Shown here piece after piece: positions 7,906 through 16,029 of a DNA stretch of 64,000 bases (the first letter of the stretch is position 1; each line of letters starts with the position of its first letter). The position numbers and the translations under genes were made by a program. The stretch comes from Cellulomonas sp. Root485. GTDB lineage: Bacteria > Actinomycetota > Actinomycetes > Actinomycetales > Cellulomonadaceae. The notes under the pieces are model-generated. The model had not been told where the DNA came from. It saw nothing but the letters and a program-made list of their open reading frames with translations, and made no database searches. Location: positions 651 to 64,650 of the forward strand of contig NZ_LMFC01000001.1 of NCBI RefSeq assembly GCF_001426705.1. Reading direction: 5' to 3'.

Positions 7906-8220
7906 TCAGCTCTTGCGGCCCGCGGCGATGACGAGCGCGAGCAGAGCCACCGCCCCCGCCGCGACCCCGCCGATCACGGCCAGCGCCTTCTTGCGGGCGT
8001 CCGGCGCCACGCCGCTGCTCGTCGCATCACTCCAGAGCTGACGTCCCGACGCGACGGCCCGCCCGGCCTGCGCACGCGGGTCCAGGCGAGCCACGAGCTC
8101 GTCCACCGTCGACGCCAGCTGGGCACGGGTCACCGCGAGCTCGGCCTCCAGAGCCACCATCTCGGGTGTGCTGAAGGGCTTCTGCGTGCTCGCGGGCTTC
8201 TGGACCGACTCGTCGCTCAT
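7906..8220 (-). CDS. DUF3618 family membrane-anchored protein
   Basis: 104 residues. The start at 8220 overlaps the stop of the upstream gene (ATGA). The N-terminal half has the DUF3618 pattern (ALEAELAVTRAQLASTVDELVARLDPR), and a single C-terminal transmembrane helix (about 80-100) ends in a basic RKS. DUF3618 proteins are small actinobacterial membrane proteins, usually next to holin-superfamily and stress-related membrane proteins as here. Function unknown. Confidence 0.85.
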   Translation of the reverse strand: MSDESVQKPASTQKPFSTPEMVALEAELAVTRAQLASTVDELVARLDPRAQAGRAVASGRQLWSDATSSGVAPDARKKALAVIGGVAAGAVALLALVIAAGRKS

Positions 8221-8627
8221 GCGCTGAACCCCGCCTTGACTGCCTCGATGTCCTGCTGCACGTTCTCGATCGCCTTCGCCGGCGTCGGTGGCGACCCGGC
8301 CTTCACGCGGTTGATGCCGATCAGGACCAGGATCACGATCACGAGCAGCAGGAACGCGCACACGATCAGCGCGGCCAGCCACAGGTCGAGCCACAGGTCC
8401 AGCACGATGATGGTGGTGGCGATCCCGGCGGCGAGCAGGTAGAGCGCCAGCACGGCGCCGGCGATGATGAGCCCGGCACCGACGCCCAGCTGCTGCGCCC
8501 GCCCGGTGATCTCCGCCTTGGCCAGGTCGATCTCGGCGCGGACCAGCCGCGCTCCTTGCTCGCTGAGCTCGGACACCAGCTGGCCCAGCGACTTCTCGTC
8601 GCCCGGCAGTCCCGACTGCGTGGTCAT
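8217..8627 (-). CDS. Phage-holin-superfamily membrane protein (DUF1469 type)
   Basis: 136 residues from the ATG at 8627, which has GAGAGG eight bases upstream; a GTG two codons earlier is the alternative. An amphipathic N-terminal helix (SLGQLVSELSEQGARLVRAEIDLAKAEI) precedes two transmembrane helices (about 50-72 and 80-104), the usual layout of the actinobacterial phage holin family. Despite the name these are housekeeping membrane proteins of unknown role. It is coupled to the DUF3618 gene downstream. Confidence 0.82.
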   Translation of the reverse strand: MTTQSGLPGDEKSLGQLVSELSEQGARLVRAEIDLAKAEITGRAQQLGVGAGLIIAGAVLALYLLAAGIATTIIVLDLWLDLWLAALIVCAFLLLVIVILVLIGINRVKAGSPPTPAKAIENVQQDIEAVKAGFSA

Positions 8628-8693
8628 GGGCACGGCCTCTCGTCTGCTTGTCCGTAGGGCATCAGTCTGGTGGTCGGCGAACCCGCCCGCGAG

Positions 8694-9134
8694 TCAGTCT
8701 GCCCACGGGTGCACCTGCTCCTCGGCGGGGTGGACCGGCTCGTGGATGCGGACCACCGACACCGACGGTCCGGGAGGCAGGTGCCGCTTGGCCCACGCGG
8801 CGACGCCGGCGCCGATGAGCAGGAGGGCGACGCCGATGATGAGCGCCGAGAGCCAGGGCTCGACGGCGTGGGACAGGCCCAGCACGGAGGCGGTGACCAG
8901 GAGGGCCAGACCGAAGAAGCTGAGGAGCGCGGCGACGCCGAACCCGATGGCGGACGGGCGCACCTCGATGGCCCGCGTCCGGACACTGCGTGCCACGGCG
9001 TCGATCTCGTGCTGGATGGCTTCGCGGACGTGGTCCTCGGCCTGCTCGAACTTCTCGCGCGCCCGGTCCGTGAACGGCTCCGTCAACCGGTCGAAGAAGC
9101 TGCGGGGTCGATCGGCACCGGGGGTGCTGGCCAT
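8694..9134 (-). CDS. Two-helix membrane protein, holin-superfamily-like
   Basis: 146 residues with a GAGGAGG ribosome site. The first 65 residues are charged and helical (FFDRLTEPFTDRAREKFEQAEDHV), followed by transmembrane helices at about 65-88 and 95-117 and a His/Pro-rich tail. The topology matches the neighbouring DUF1469-type protein, but similarity is at the level of layout only. Function unknown. It probably shares an operon with the two genes downstream; the 66-base gap has no clear hairpin. Confidence 0.7.
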   Translation of the reverse strand: MASTPGADRPRSFFDRLTEPFTDRAREKFEQAEDHVREAIQHEIDAVARSVRTRAIEVRPSAIGFGVAALLSFFGLALLVTASVLGLSHAVEPWLSALIIGVALLLIGAGVAAWAKRHLPPGPSVSVVRIHEPVHPAEEQVHPWAD

Positions 9135-9201
9135 GGGTCCTCCTCGTACGGCGGTGCACCCAGCGTAGGAGGAAGAGCGCTGGTCAGGGGTCCGCCGCGC
9201 T

Positions 9202-10227
9202 CTACCCGCCCGGGACCGGTGCCGAGCACGCGTCCGCGTCGGCCGGGCAGAGGCGGGTGCCGCCCACGACGAGGCGGAGCCGCAGGTCGACGTCCTGGAG
9301 CGTCTGGTCGTCGAAGGCGTCGCGGAGCGTCTCCGGGTCGATCGACGGCGGCGGGCCCAGCGCGTCGACGGTCACCAGGCCGTTCAGCGCCGTGACCCTC
9401 GTGACCTCCCAGCCGGCGTCGCGAGCCCACTCCTCGGCGACCGGCCGGGCGGTCGTCTCGAGGTGCTGGTCGCGCGCCACCCGCACGGAGCCTGCGGCCA
9501 ACGGGACCGCGACGACGACCAGCAGCCCGACCACGAGCGCGATCGTCCGGCGGCTGGTGCGCCCGACCGGTCCGCCGGCGGCCTGCGCGGCGGACCGGAC
9601 CCCGGCGAGGCCGAGGACCAGGGTCCCGGTCGCGATGATCGCCGCCACGTTGGTCAGGAACAGGAGCGTCGACTCCGCAGCGTCGGCCGTGCGTCCGGCC
9701 TCCAGGAGCAGGCCGGTGACGGAGAGCGGAGGGACGAGCGAGATGGCGATCGCGACGCCCGGCAGCGCGTCGGAGATGTCCGAGCGCACCAGCGCGAACG
9801 CGCCGACGGTGCCGGTCGCCAGGGCGGCGAGCAGGTCGATGAGCTTGGGGCTGATCCGGCCGGCGACCTGCGAGTTGCCCACGTAGTCGTCGGCGGGGTC
9901 GACCAGCATCCCCACGAGGTAGCCGATGGCGATCACCACGAGAGCGCCGAGGATCACGTGCACCAGGCTGCGGAGCAGGTGGGGCCGGTCGGCGAGCACG
10001 ACGGCGAGCGCGATCCCGAGGATCGGCGTCATCAGCGGGGCCACGATCATGGCGCCGATGACGGTCGCCGTGGAGTCCGCGACGACGCCGGCCGACGCGA
10101 TGACCGACGCCAGCACGAGGAGCACCCAGAACCGCGTCGACGAGCGGCTGGTGACCGGCGGCTCGATGAAGACCGACGTCCGGATGCGGTCGATGTCCTC
10201 GGCGGTGATCGTCGTCAGGCTGGCCAC
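9202..10227 (-). CDS. DUF389 family membrane protein (TIGR00341-like)
   Basis: 341 residues. The frame stays open into the tRNA genes, so the GTG at 10227, with GGGGAGG upstream, is chosen. The family core is clear: a run of transmembrane helices with STATVIGAMIVAPLMTPILG, then VRSDISDALPGVAIAISLVPPLSVTGLLL and a FLTNVAAIIATG segment. About seven helices precede a soluble C-terminal domain ending in a Cys-containing tail. DUF389 proteins are widespread and uncharacterised; a transport role is often suggested. Confidence 0.88.
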   Translation of the reverse strand: MASLTTITAEDIDRIRTSVFIEPPVTSRSSTRFWVLLVLASVIASAGVVADSTATVIGAMIVAPLMTPILGIALAVVLADRPHLLRSLVHVILGALVVIAIGYLVGMLVDPADDYVGNSQVAGRISPKLIDLLAALATGTVGAFALVRSDISDALPGVAIAISLVPPLSVTGLLLEAGRTADAAESTLLFLTNVAAIIATGTLVLGLAGVRSAAQAAGGPVGRTSRRTIALVVGLLVVVAVPLAAGSVRVARDQHLETTARPVAEEWARDAGWEVTRVTALNGLVTVDALGPPPSIDPETLRDAFDDQTLQDVDLRLRLVVGGTRLCPADADACSAPVPGG

Positions 10228-10324
10228 AGCGCCTCCCCGAGCTCCCGGTGGATCCTCGTCATCGTCGCGGACCTGACCGGCCGGTCCGAGGAGACGCGCC
10301 GCACGGCGTCGGGGGGAGGACGAC

Positions 10325-10356
10325 GAAGCCCCGCTCCGGAGTCCGGGCGGGGCTTC
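10325..10356 (-). terminator. Terminator of the Glu-Asp-Phe tRNA operon
   Basis: A 10-bp perfect stem (10325-10334 with 10347-10356) with further CCGG pairing inside lies 6 bases beyond the 3' end of tRNA-Phe, in the expected place for a tRNA operon terminator read on the minus strand. Confidence 0.75.
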
Positions 10357-10361
10357 TGCTG

Positions 10362-10434
10362 TGGCCACTGGCAGGGTCGAACTGCCGACCTTTCGATTTT
10401 CAGTCGAACGCTCTACCAACTGAGCTAAGTGGCC
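10362..10434 (-). tRNA. tRNA-Phe (GAA)
   Basis: 73 bases. The acceptor arm GGCCACU pairs with AGUGGCC, discriminator A, with no encoded CCA. The anticodon loop reads CUGAAAA, giving GAA. The D loop (AGCUCAGUUGGUAGAGC) and the TTCGA T loop are standard. Last gene of the Glu-Asp-Phe cluster. Confidence 0.97.
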
Positions 10435-10485
10435 GTAACCGACGACGCCCGGGTTCCTGTGAACAGGATGACCGGGCGGATCGAG

Positions 10486-10559
10486 CGACCCCGACGGGAC
10501 TTGAACCCGCGACCTCCGCCGTGACAGGGCGGCGCGCTAACCAACTGCGCTACGGGGCC
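10486..10559 (-). tRNA. tRNA-Asp (GTC)
   Basis: 74 bases. The acceptor GGCCCCG pairs with CGGGGTC (one G-U pair), discriminator G. The anticodon loop CUGUCAC gives GUC. The TTCAA T loop and D arm are normal; CCA is not encoded. Confidence 0.97.
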
Positions 10560-10604
10560 TTGAACTGCTGCAAGGCCTGTACTGCTGAACTTCTGAACTG
10601 CTCG

Positions 10605-10677
10605 TACCCCCAACGGGATTCGAACCCGTGCTACCGCCGTGAAAGGGCGGGGTCCTAGGCCGCTAGACGATGGGGGC
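10605..10677 (-). tRNA. tRNA-Glu (TTC)
   Basis: 73 bases. The acceptor GCCCCCA pairs with TGGGGGT (first pair G-U, normal in tRNA-Glu), discriminator A. The anticodon loop CUUUCAC gives UUC. First gene of the Glu-Asp-Phe cluster on the minus strand, an order common in actinobacteria. Confidence 0.97.
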
Positions 10678-10825
10678 GTGTCCAACGCGAACATCCAACC
10701 CCCAACGCCGAGGCGCCGGATGACCGGTGATGAGCATACGGGGTCAGCGGCCCGAACTCCAAAGTCGATCGACAGTGGCGGTCGTCACCCGCCTGCTCAC
10801 GTCGCTGAGCAGGCAGGATGGGTTC

Positions 10826-11179
10826 ATGGTCGACATGTCTCCCGCCGAGTTCGAGGACGCGGTCCGTGACGCGCTCGACGAGATCCCCGACGAGCTCGCG
10901 GCGATGATGGACAACGTGGTGGTCCTCGTCGAGGACGCGCCGCCCGAGGGCGAGGTCGACCTGCTCGGGCTCTACGAGGGCACCCCGCTGACGGAGCGCG
11001 GGGAGTTCTGGGCCGCCGGGTCGCTGCCCGACCGGATCACGATCTTCCGCCTGCCGACGCTCGCCGTCTGCGACAGCCGCGAGGAGGTCGTCGAGGAGGT
11101 CGCCGTCACGGTCGTGCACGAGATCGCCCACCACTTCGGCATCGACGACGAGCGGCTGCACGAGCTGGGCTGGGACTGA
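10826..11179 (+). CDS. Zincin-like metallopeptidase family protein
   Basis: 117 residues from the ATG at 10826; a longer in-frame start at 10727 adds a segment without coding character. The protein carries VVHEIAHHFGIDDERLHELGW, where HEIAH (98-102) is the HExxH zinc site. It belongs to the short actinobacterial metallopeptidase family (FEDAVRDALDEIPDELAAMM at the N terminus). The substrate is unknown. It sits 3 bases upstream of the CDF exporter gene and is likely cotranscribed with it. Confidence 0.85.
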   Translation: MVDMSPAEFEDAVRDALDEIPDELAAMMDNVVVLVEDAPPEGEVDLLGLYEGTPLTERGEFWAAGSLPDRITIFRLPTLAVCDSREEVVEEVAVTVVHEIAHHFGIDDERLHELGWD

Positions 11180-11182
11180 CTC

Positions 11183-12094
11183 GTGGGACACGACCACTCC
11201 CACTCCACCGCGGCCCAGGCGCATCGCGGCCGGCTCCTCGCGGTCCTCGTCCTCACGCTCGTCGTGCTCGTGGTCGAGGTGGTCGGCGGTCTGGTCTCGG
11301 GGTCGTTCGCGCTGATCGCCGACGCGGGGCACATGCTCACCGACGCGGCCGGGGTCGGCCTGGCGCTCGGCGCCACCGCGCTCGCCGCACGGCCCGCGAC
11401 CGCCGCCCGCACGTTCGGGTGGCAGCGCGCGGAGATCCTCGCCGCGCTGGTGAACGGGCTGGTCATCGGGGCTGTCGGGGTCGGCGTGATCGTGGGCGGG
11501 ATCAGGCGGATCGTCACACCCGGCGAGGTGGAGGCGGGGCTGATGCTCGCCGTCGCGGTCGTCGGGCTCGTCGCCAACGGGGTCGGTCTGGCGCTCCTGC
11601 GCCGCGGTCAGGAGGAGTCGCTGACCGTGCGGGGTGCCTACCTGGAGGTGCTCGGGGACCTGCTGGGGTCCGCGGCGGTCGTCGCGGCCGCGCTGGTCGT
11701 GCTGGCTACCGGGTACCTGCGGGCCGACGGCATCGCGTCGGTGCTCATCGGCCTGATGATCGTGCCGCGGGCGGTCTCGCTGCTGCGCGAGGTGGGGACG
11801 GTGCTCCTGGAGGCCACCCCGCGCGGCGTCGACCTGGACGCGATCCGCGCGCACATCTGCGGCGTCCCCGGTGTGCTCGGCGTGCACGACCTGCACGCCT
11901 GGACCATCACGTCCGGCGTCCCGGTGCTCTCCGCGCACGTCGAGGTGCCCGACGACCTCCTGTCCCGGGGTGAGGCCGGACGCGTGCTCGGCGACCTTCG
12001 GCACTGCCTGGCCGGCCACTTCGACGTCGACCACTGCACGTTCCAGCTGGAACCCCCGTCCACCACCGGCACGGAGCACCACGCCCACGCCTGA
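11183..12094 (+). CDS. Cation diffusion facilitator family metal exporter
   Basis: 303 residues, GTG start. The His-rich N terminus (HDHSHS) and tail (EHHAHA) flank six transmembrane helices. The first CDF metal site is in ADAGHMLTDA (helix II) and the second in helix V (YLRADGIASVLIG). A cytoplasmic C-terminal domain (about 205-290) contains VHDLHAWTITSG, typical of zinc-exporting CzcD/ZitB proteins. It likely exports zinc or a similar divalent ion in exchange for protons. A hairpin follows its stop. Confidence 0.93.
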   Translation: MGHDHSHSTAAQAHRGRLLAVLVLTLVVLVVEVVGGLVSGSFALIADAGHMLTDAAGVGLALGATALAARPATAARTFGWQRAEILAALVNGLVIGAVGVGVIVGGIRRIVTPGEVEAGLMLAVAVVGLVANGVGLALLRRGQEESLTVRGAYLEVLGDLLGSAAVVAAALVVLATGYLRADGIASVLIGLMIVPRAVSLLREVGTVLLEATPRGVDLDAIRAHICGVPGVLGVHDLHAWTITSGVPVLSAHVEVPDDLLSRGEAGRVLGDLRHCLAGHFDVDHCTFQLEPPSTTGTEHHAHA

Positions 12095-12111
12095 CCCGCC
12101 GCCGCGACGTT

Positions 12112-12145
12112 CGCACTCGTGCGGGCTCCGAGCCGCACGAGTGCG
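12112..12145 (+). terminator. Terminator after the CDF exporter
   Basis: A 13-bp perfect stem (12112-12124 with 12133-12145) closes an 8-base loop, between the exporter stop and the next gene on the same strand. Confidence 0.8.
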
Positions 12146-12178
12146 GACGCTGTGGGTCGGCGGGCCTAGGGTCGGCGC

Positions 12179-13090
12179 ATGGTTGCTGTGGGGATCGCGT
12201 TGCTGCCGCAGGAGCGGTGGGTGTCTGCTCGTCGCCGGTGGGTCCAGGTCGAGGAGTGGGGGTTCGACCACGCGTGGACGTACGACCACCTGGCCTGGCG
12301 CACGCTCGTCGACCAGCCGTGGTTCGCGACCGTCCCGCTGCTCGCCGCCGCCGCCGCGGTCACCGAGCGGATCGGGCTCGGCACGTGGGTGGCGTCGCCC
12401 AACTTCCGCCACCCGGTCCCGTTCGCGAAGGACGTGCTGGGGCTCGACGACGTCAGCAACGGCCGGTTCCTGCTCGGGGTGGGTGCCGGCGGTGAGGGGT
12501 TCGACGCCTCGGTCCTGGGCGACCCGCCCACCCGTGGCGAGCGGACGCGCCGGTTCGAGGAGTTCGTGGGGCTGCTCGACCAGCTGCTGACCCAGCCCGT
12601 GACGTCGCACCAGGGCACGTTCTACCGGGCCGACGAGGCACGGATGATCCCCGGCACGATCGCGCAGCCGCGCACCCCGTTCGTCGTCGCCGCCAACGGA
12701 CCGCGCACGATGGCGCTGGCCGCGCGGTACGGGCAGGGGTGGGCCACCTACGGACCCGCGTACGCGACGGAGGACGTGCCCGACGAGCCCCGCGCCGCGC
12801 AGGAGCAGTGGTGGACGGGCCTGGCGACGATGCTCGACCAGGTCGATGCGATCGAGGCCGAGCACCGGCCCGCGGGCGCACCACCGCTGCGCCGGTACCT
12901 GAGCCTGGACGGCGCGCCGATCTTCTCGATGACCTCCCTCGACGTGGTCACCGAGGGCATCGAGCGTGCGGCGGCGCTGGGGTTCACCGACGTGGTGGTC
13001 CACTGGCCGCGCGCCGACGGCATCTACGCCGGTGACGAGTCCGTGCTGGAGGGCCTGGTGGACCAGCTCCCGAGGCTGCAGGCGCTCTGA
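12179..13090 (+). CDS. LLM-class flavin-dependent oxidoreductase
   Basis: 303 residues. The luciferase-like TIM-barrel signature is visible: GIALLPQERWVSARRRWVQ, WGFDHAWTYDHL, ERIGLGTWVASPNFRHPV, LDDVSNGRFLLGVGAGGEGFD and FTDVVVHWP near the end. Such enzymes use FMN or F420; F420 is common in actinobacteria but cannot be assigned here. The substrate is unknown. It follows a terminator and converges with the next gene, 9 bases apart, so it is probably monocistronic. Confidence 0.88.
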   Translation: MVAVGIALLPQERWVSARRRWVQVEEWGFDHAWTYDHLAWRTLVDQPWFATVPLLAAAAAVTERIGLGTWVASPNFRHPVPFAKDVLGLDDVSNGRFLLGVGAGGEGFDASVLGDPPTRGERTRRFEEFVGLLDQLLTQPVTSHQGTFYRADEARMIPGTIAQPRTPFVVAANGPRTMALAARYGQGWATYGPAYATEDVPDEPRAAQEQWWTGLATMLDQVDAIEAEHRPAGAPPLRRYLSLDGAPIFSMTSLDVVTEGIERAAALGFTDVVVHWPRADGIYAGDESVLEGLVDQLPRLQAL

Positions 13091-13099
13091 GCGAGCGGC

Positions 13100-13588
13100 T
13101 CAGAGCTCCGGGAGTGCCGTGGCGATCTGCTTGCGCATCCAGCCGGTGAAGATCGCGCCGATCGTGGGCCGGCCACGGTGGCTGCTTCGTTCGCCCGTGC
13201 TCAGGTCGACGGTGACGGGCCAGGCGAAGGCGGCGAAGTTCCGCACGAGCTGCTTGCGGGCGTACTGCGCCGCGTCCTCCTCGACGCGCTCGCCCACCAG
13301 CACCGCGATCGCCGCGACGCCGGACTGGACCCCGCGCATCGCGCCCTTGGCGGCCTTGGTGTACTCCAGGGACGCCTGGGCGAACGCCTCCAGCTCGCCG
13401 ACCGTCACCACCGGGACCGAGCGCACGGTGACGAAGGTGTGCAGCCTGCTGGCCATCCACTGCAGCTTGAAGTCGGACCGGTAGCCGGTCAACGCCGGCA
13501 TCCCGCCGATCGCGTGCATCCCGACCTCGTACCCGGCCGTGCGCAGGCTGCTGCTGATGTCGTCCACGTACTGGCGCGTCTCGGTCAT
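13100..13588 (-). CDS. Conserved-looking protein of unknown function
   Basis: 162 residues from the ATG at 13588; the earlier in-frame ATG adds a low-complexity stretch. No signal peptide or transmembrane helix. Visible features are a helical N terminus (YVDDISSSLRTAGYEVG), FKLQWMASRLHTFVTV, ALEYTKAAKGAMRGVQSGVAAIAVLV and a C terminus ending FTGWMRKQIATALPEL. The composition and codon use look like a real cytoplasmic protein. I do not recognise the family. It lies upstream of galE's 3' end on the same strand but with a 94-base gap. Confidence 0.7.
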   Translation of the reverse strand: MTETRQYVDDISSSLRTAGYEVGMHAIGGMPALTGYRSDFKLQWMASRLHTFVTVRSVPVVTVGELEAFAQASLEYTKAAKGAMRGVQSGVAAIAVLVGERVEEDAAQYARKQLVRNFAAFAWPVTVDLSTGERSSHRGRPTIGAIFTGWMRKQIATALPEL

Positions 13589-13682
13589 GTCGTTCCGTTC
13601 CTCGGTCGGGTGCGCAGAGGTGCGCGCGCATCGTCGCACCCGTGACCAGGCCGTGTGGGCGGAACGACGGACCGGGAAGGCG

Positions 13683-14642
13683 TCAGTGGGCCTGGCGGGC
13701 TTCCCAGGCGCTGGTGACCATGTCCAGGAGGGTGTGGCGCATCTGCCAGTCGAGGTCCCGGGCCGCCAGCTCGCCGGATGCCACGATGCGCGCCGGGTCT
13801 CCCGGGCGGCGCGGGGCCACCTCGGGCTCGAACGGGATGCCCGTGCCCTCGGCCATGGCGGTCATGATCTCCCGCACCGAGACGCCCGTCCCCGAGCCCA
13901 GGTTGTAGACCGGCTCCAGGGTCCGGCCCGCGGCGAGCGCCTGGGCCGCGGCGACGTGCGAGCCCGCCAGGTCGGACACGTGGATGTAGTCGCGGACGCA
14001 GGTGCCGTCCGGCGTCGCGTAGTCGGTTCCGTTGATCCGCGGTGTGCGACCCCCGGCCAGCGCGTCCAGCACGAGGGGGAAGAGGTTGTGCGGGCTGGTG
14101 TCGTACAGGTCGGGGGTGGCGGAGCCGACGACGTTGAAGTAGCGCAGGGACGTGTGCCGCAGCCCGACGGCCCGGCCCTGGTCCCGCAGCAGCCACTCGC
14201 CGATGAGCTTGGACTCGCCGTACGGGGACTCCGGGGCCGTCGCGGTGGTCTCGGTCACCAGGTCGACGTCCGGGGTGCCGTAGACGGCGGCCGACGACGA
14301 GAACACGATCGCGTCGACGCCCTGGGAGGCCATCGCCTCGAGCAGGTGAGCCGTGCCGGTGACGTTCTGGTCGTACGTGTGCAGGGGCCGGTCCACGGAG
14401 ACGCCCGCGTACTTGAACCCGGCGAGGTGCACGACGCCGACGATGCCGTGCTGCACGAGCGTGTCCGCCACGAGGTCGGTGTCGAGGATCGATCCCTCCA
14501 CCAGCGGCACCCCGTCGGGGACGAAGTCCCGGTGACCGCTGGACAGGTCGTCCAGGACCACCGTCTCCAGCCCGACCTGCCCGAACGCCCGCACCACGTG
14601 CGACCCGATGTACCCGGCACCCCCGGTGACCAGCCATGTCAT
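13683..14642 (-). CDS. galE: UDP-glucose 4-epimerase
   Basis: 319 residues. Extended short-chain dehydrogenase fold: NAD motif GGAGYIG (7-13), DDLSSGH, LAGFKYAGVS, FSSSAAVYG and the catalytic YGESK; then LRYFNVVGSATPD and RDYIHVSDLAGSHV. This is the GalE pattern, interconverting UDP-glucose and UDP-galactose for galactose use or cell-wall sugars. Length is normal. It is divergent from the carotenoid operon. Confidence 0.93.
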   Translation of the reverse strand: MTWLVTGGAGYIGSHVVRAFGQVGLETVVLDDLSSGHRDFVPDGVPLVEGSILDTDLVADTLVQHGIVGVVHLAGFKYAGVSVDRPLHTYDQNVTGTAHLLEAMASQGVDAIVFSSSAAVYGTPDVDLVTETTATAPESPYGESKLIGEWLLRDQGRAVGLRHTSLRYFNVVGSATPDLYDTSPHNLFPLVLDALAGGRTPRINGTDYATPDGTCVRDYIHVSDLAGSHVAAAQALAAGRTLEPVYNLGSGTGVSVREIMTAMAEGTGIPFEPEVAPRRPGDPARIVASGELAARDLDWQMRHTLLDMVTSAWEARQAH

Positions 14643-14776
14643 GGAGCCGAGCGTACCGACGACCGCGCCAGGCGGCCGACGTGTCCGTCGCGCAGGAAAG
14701 TCGGCGCGGGGTGCATCCGCCGAGGGCCCTGCGGGCGAAGGGTGCAGAACAGTCCTGCGCGGTGGCGGTCCGGAGA

Positions 14777-14796
14777 ATGCTCAGTAGGCTGAGTAT
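14777..14796 (+). promoter_or_regulatory. Palindrome in the crt/galE divergent promoter region
   Basis: CTCAG-TAGG-CTGAG (14780-14793) is a perfect inverted repeat that extends outward with A-T, T-A and G-T pairs to 20 bases. It lies 75-94 bases upstream of crtE, between divergent galE and crtE, a fitting place for an operator. Carotenoid operons of corynebacteria are controlled by a MarR-type repressor (CrtR) next to crtE; no such gene is here, so the regulator is unknown. Confidence 0.4.
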
Positions 14797-14870
14797 TTCT
14801 CGCGGGCGGCGGTCGGGCGGGTCGGACGGGCCGGTGACGGCAGCCTTCATCAGCAGGGACGGGAGAGCGC

Positions 14871-16013
14871 ATGCACGTCGAGTCGGCGCTGCGGACGCAG
14901 TCGGGCACGTCGCGAACTCTGCAGACCGACGCCCACCCCGAGGTCGCGGAGCGCGCGGACCTGGCGGAGGCCGTCGAACGGACCATGGCGGTGACGTCGT
15001 CGGTGCTGCAGGAGTTCCTCGACGCGCGCGTGCGCGCCGCCGCCGCGCGGTCCGACGTCGCGGCGCGACTCTGGGCCGACCTGGCGGACGGCGTGGGTGG
15101 CAAGCTCATGCGGCCACGCCTCGCCGTCGCCGCGTACCTGGGGCTCGGGAGCGACGACGCGGCAGCGATCGCCCCCGTCGCCGCCGCGATCGAGGTGCTG
15201 CACACCGCGATGCTCGTGCACGACGACCTGCTCGACCACGACGAGGTGCGCCGCGGGCGGCCCAACGTCGCGGGTGCCACCCGAGCCCGCCTGGTCGGTC
15301 GAGGGCTCAAGGAGAGGACCCTCACCGACCAGGTGCTCGCCGCCGGCCTGCTGGCCGGCGACCTGGCCATCGCGTCGGCCTTCGCCCTGGTCGCCAGCGC
15401 TCCCGCGGACCGCACCGCGCTGGTGCGGGTGGTCGGGTTGCTCGCCGAGGGCATCGAGACGACCGTGGTCGGGGAGCTGCTGGACGTCACCGCGTCGCTG
15501 TCCTCGCCCCGGGACGTCGACGCGCTCGCGGTCGCGGAGCTGAAGACGGCGGCGTACTCCGGCAGCCTGCCGCTCGTGGTCGGCGCGGTGCTGGCGGGTG
15601 CCGACGACGCCCAGGTGGCCCGGCTCGGCGCTGTGGGGTCCGCCCTCGGGGTGGCGTTCCAGCTCGCCGACGACGACCTGGGGGTGTTCGGCGACCCCGC
15701 GGTGACCGGCAAGTCGGTGCTGTCCGACCTGCGCGAGGGCAAGCGCACCGAGCTGCTGCGCCGGGCGTACGCGATGGCCGACGAGGCCGGGTGCGCGGTG
15801 CTCGACGCACACGTCGGGCGAGCCGACCTGGACGAGGCCGGGGCCGCCGCGGTGCGGGACGTGCTGGTGTCGAGCGGGGCGCTGGACGCGGTGCGGGAGC
15901 TGACCCGGGCGACCGGGCAGCGCGCACGGGAGCTGGCGGTGGACGGGGTGCCCGAGCCGTTGGGAGGCTACCTTGTGGGCGTCGTCGACGATCTTGTCGG
16001 ACGGGGTCACTGA
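14871..16013 (+). CDS. crtE: Geranylgeranyl diphosphate synthase
   Basis: 380 residues. Trans-isoprenyl diphosphate synthase fold: GGKLMRPRLAV near residue 77, the first aspartate-rich motif DDLLD (118-122) followed by RRGRP, and the second one as DDDLG near 266 followed by KSVLSDLREGKRT. It makes the C20 precursor of carotenoids. The N-terminal 30 residues are polar and variable. It heads the crt operon; the downstream genes are contiguous or overlapping. Confidence 0.93.
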   Translation: MHVESALRTQSGTSRTLQTDAHPEVAERADLAEAVERTMAVTSSVLQEFLDARVRAAAARSDVAARLWADLADGVGGKLMRPRLAVAAYLGLGSDDAAAIAPVAAAIEVLHTAMLVHDDLLDHDEVRRGRPNVAGATRARLVGRGLKERTLTDQVLAAGLLAGDLAIASAFALVASAPADRTALVRVVGLLAEGIETTVVGELLDVTASLSSPRDVDALAVAELKTAAYSGSLPLVVGAVLAGADDAQVARLGAVGSALGVAFQLADDDLGVFGDPAVTGKSVLSDLREGKRTELLRRAYAMADEAGCAVLDAHVGRADLDEAGAAAVRDVLVSSGALDAVRELTRATGQRARELAVDGVPEPLGGYLVGVVDDLVGRGH

Positions 16014-16029
16014 GGTGCTGGGAGAGTCG

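Noticed and set aside
8217-9134. Phage-holin-like proteins considered as prophage remains
   Set aside because: They are the housekeeping actinobacterial holin-superfamily type, next to DUF3618 and DUF389 genes; no other phage gene or attachment site is near.
10362-10677. tRNA cluster considered as an integration site
   Set aside because: No integrase gene, direct repeat of a tRNA 3' end or composition change was seen on either side.
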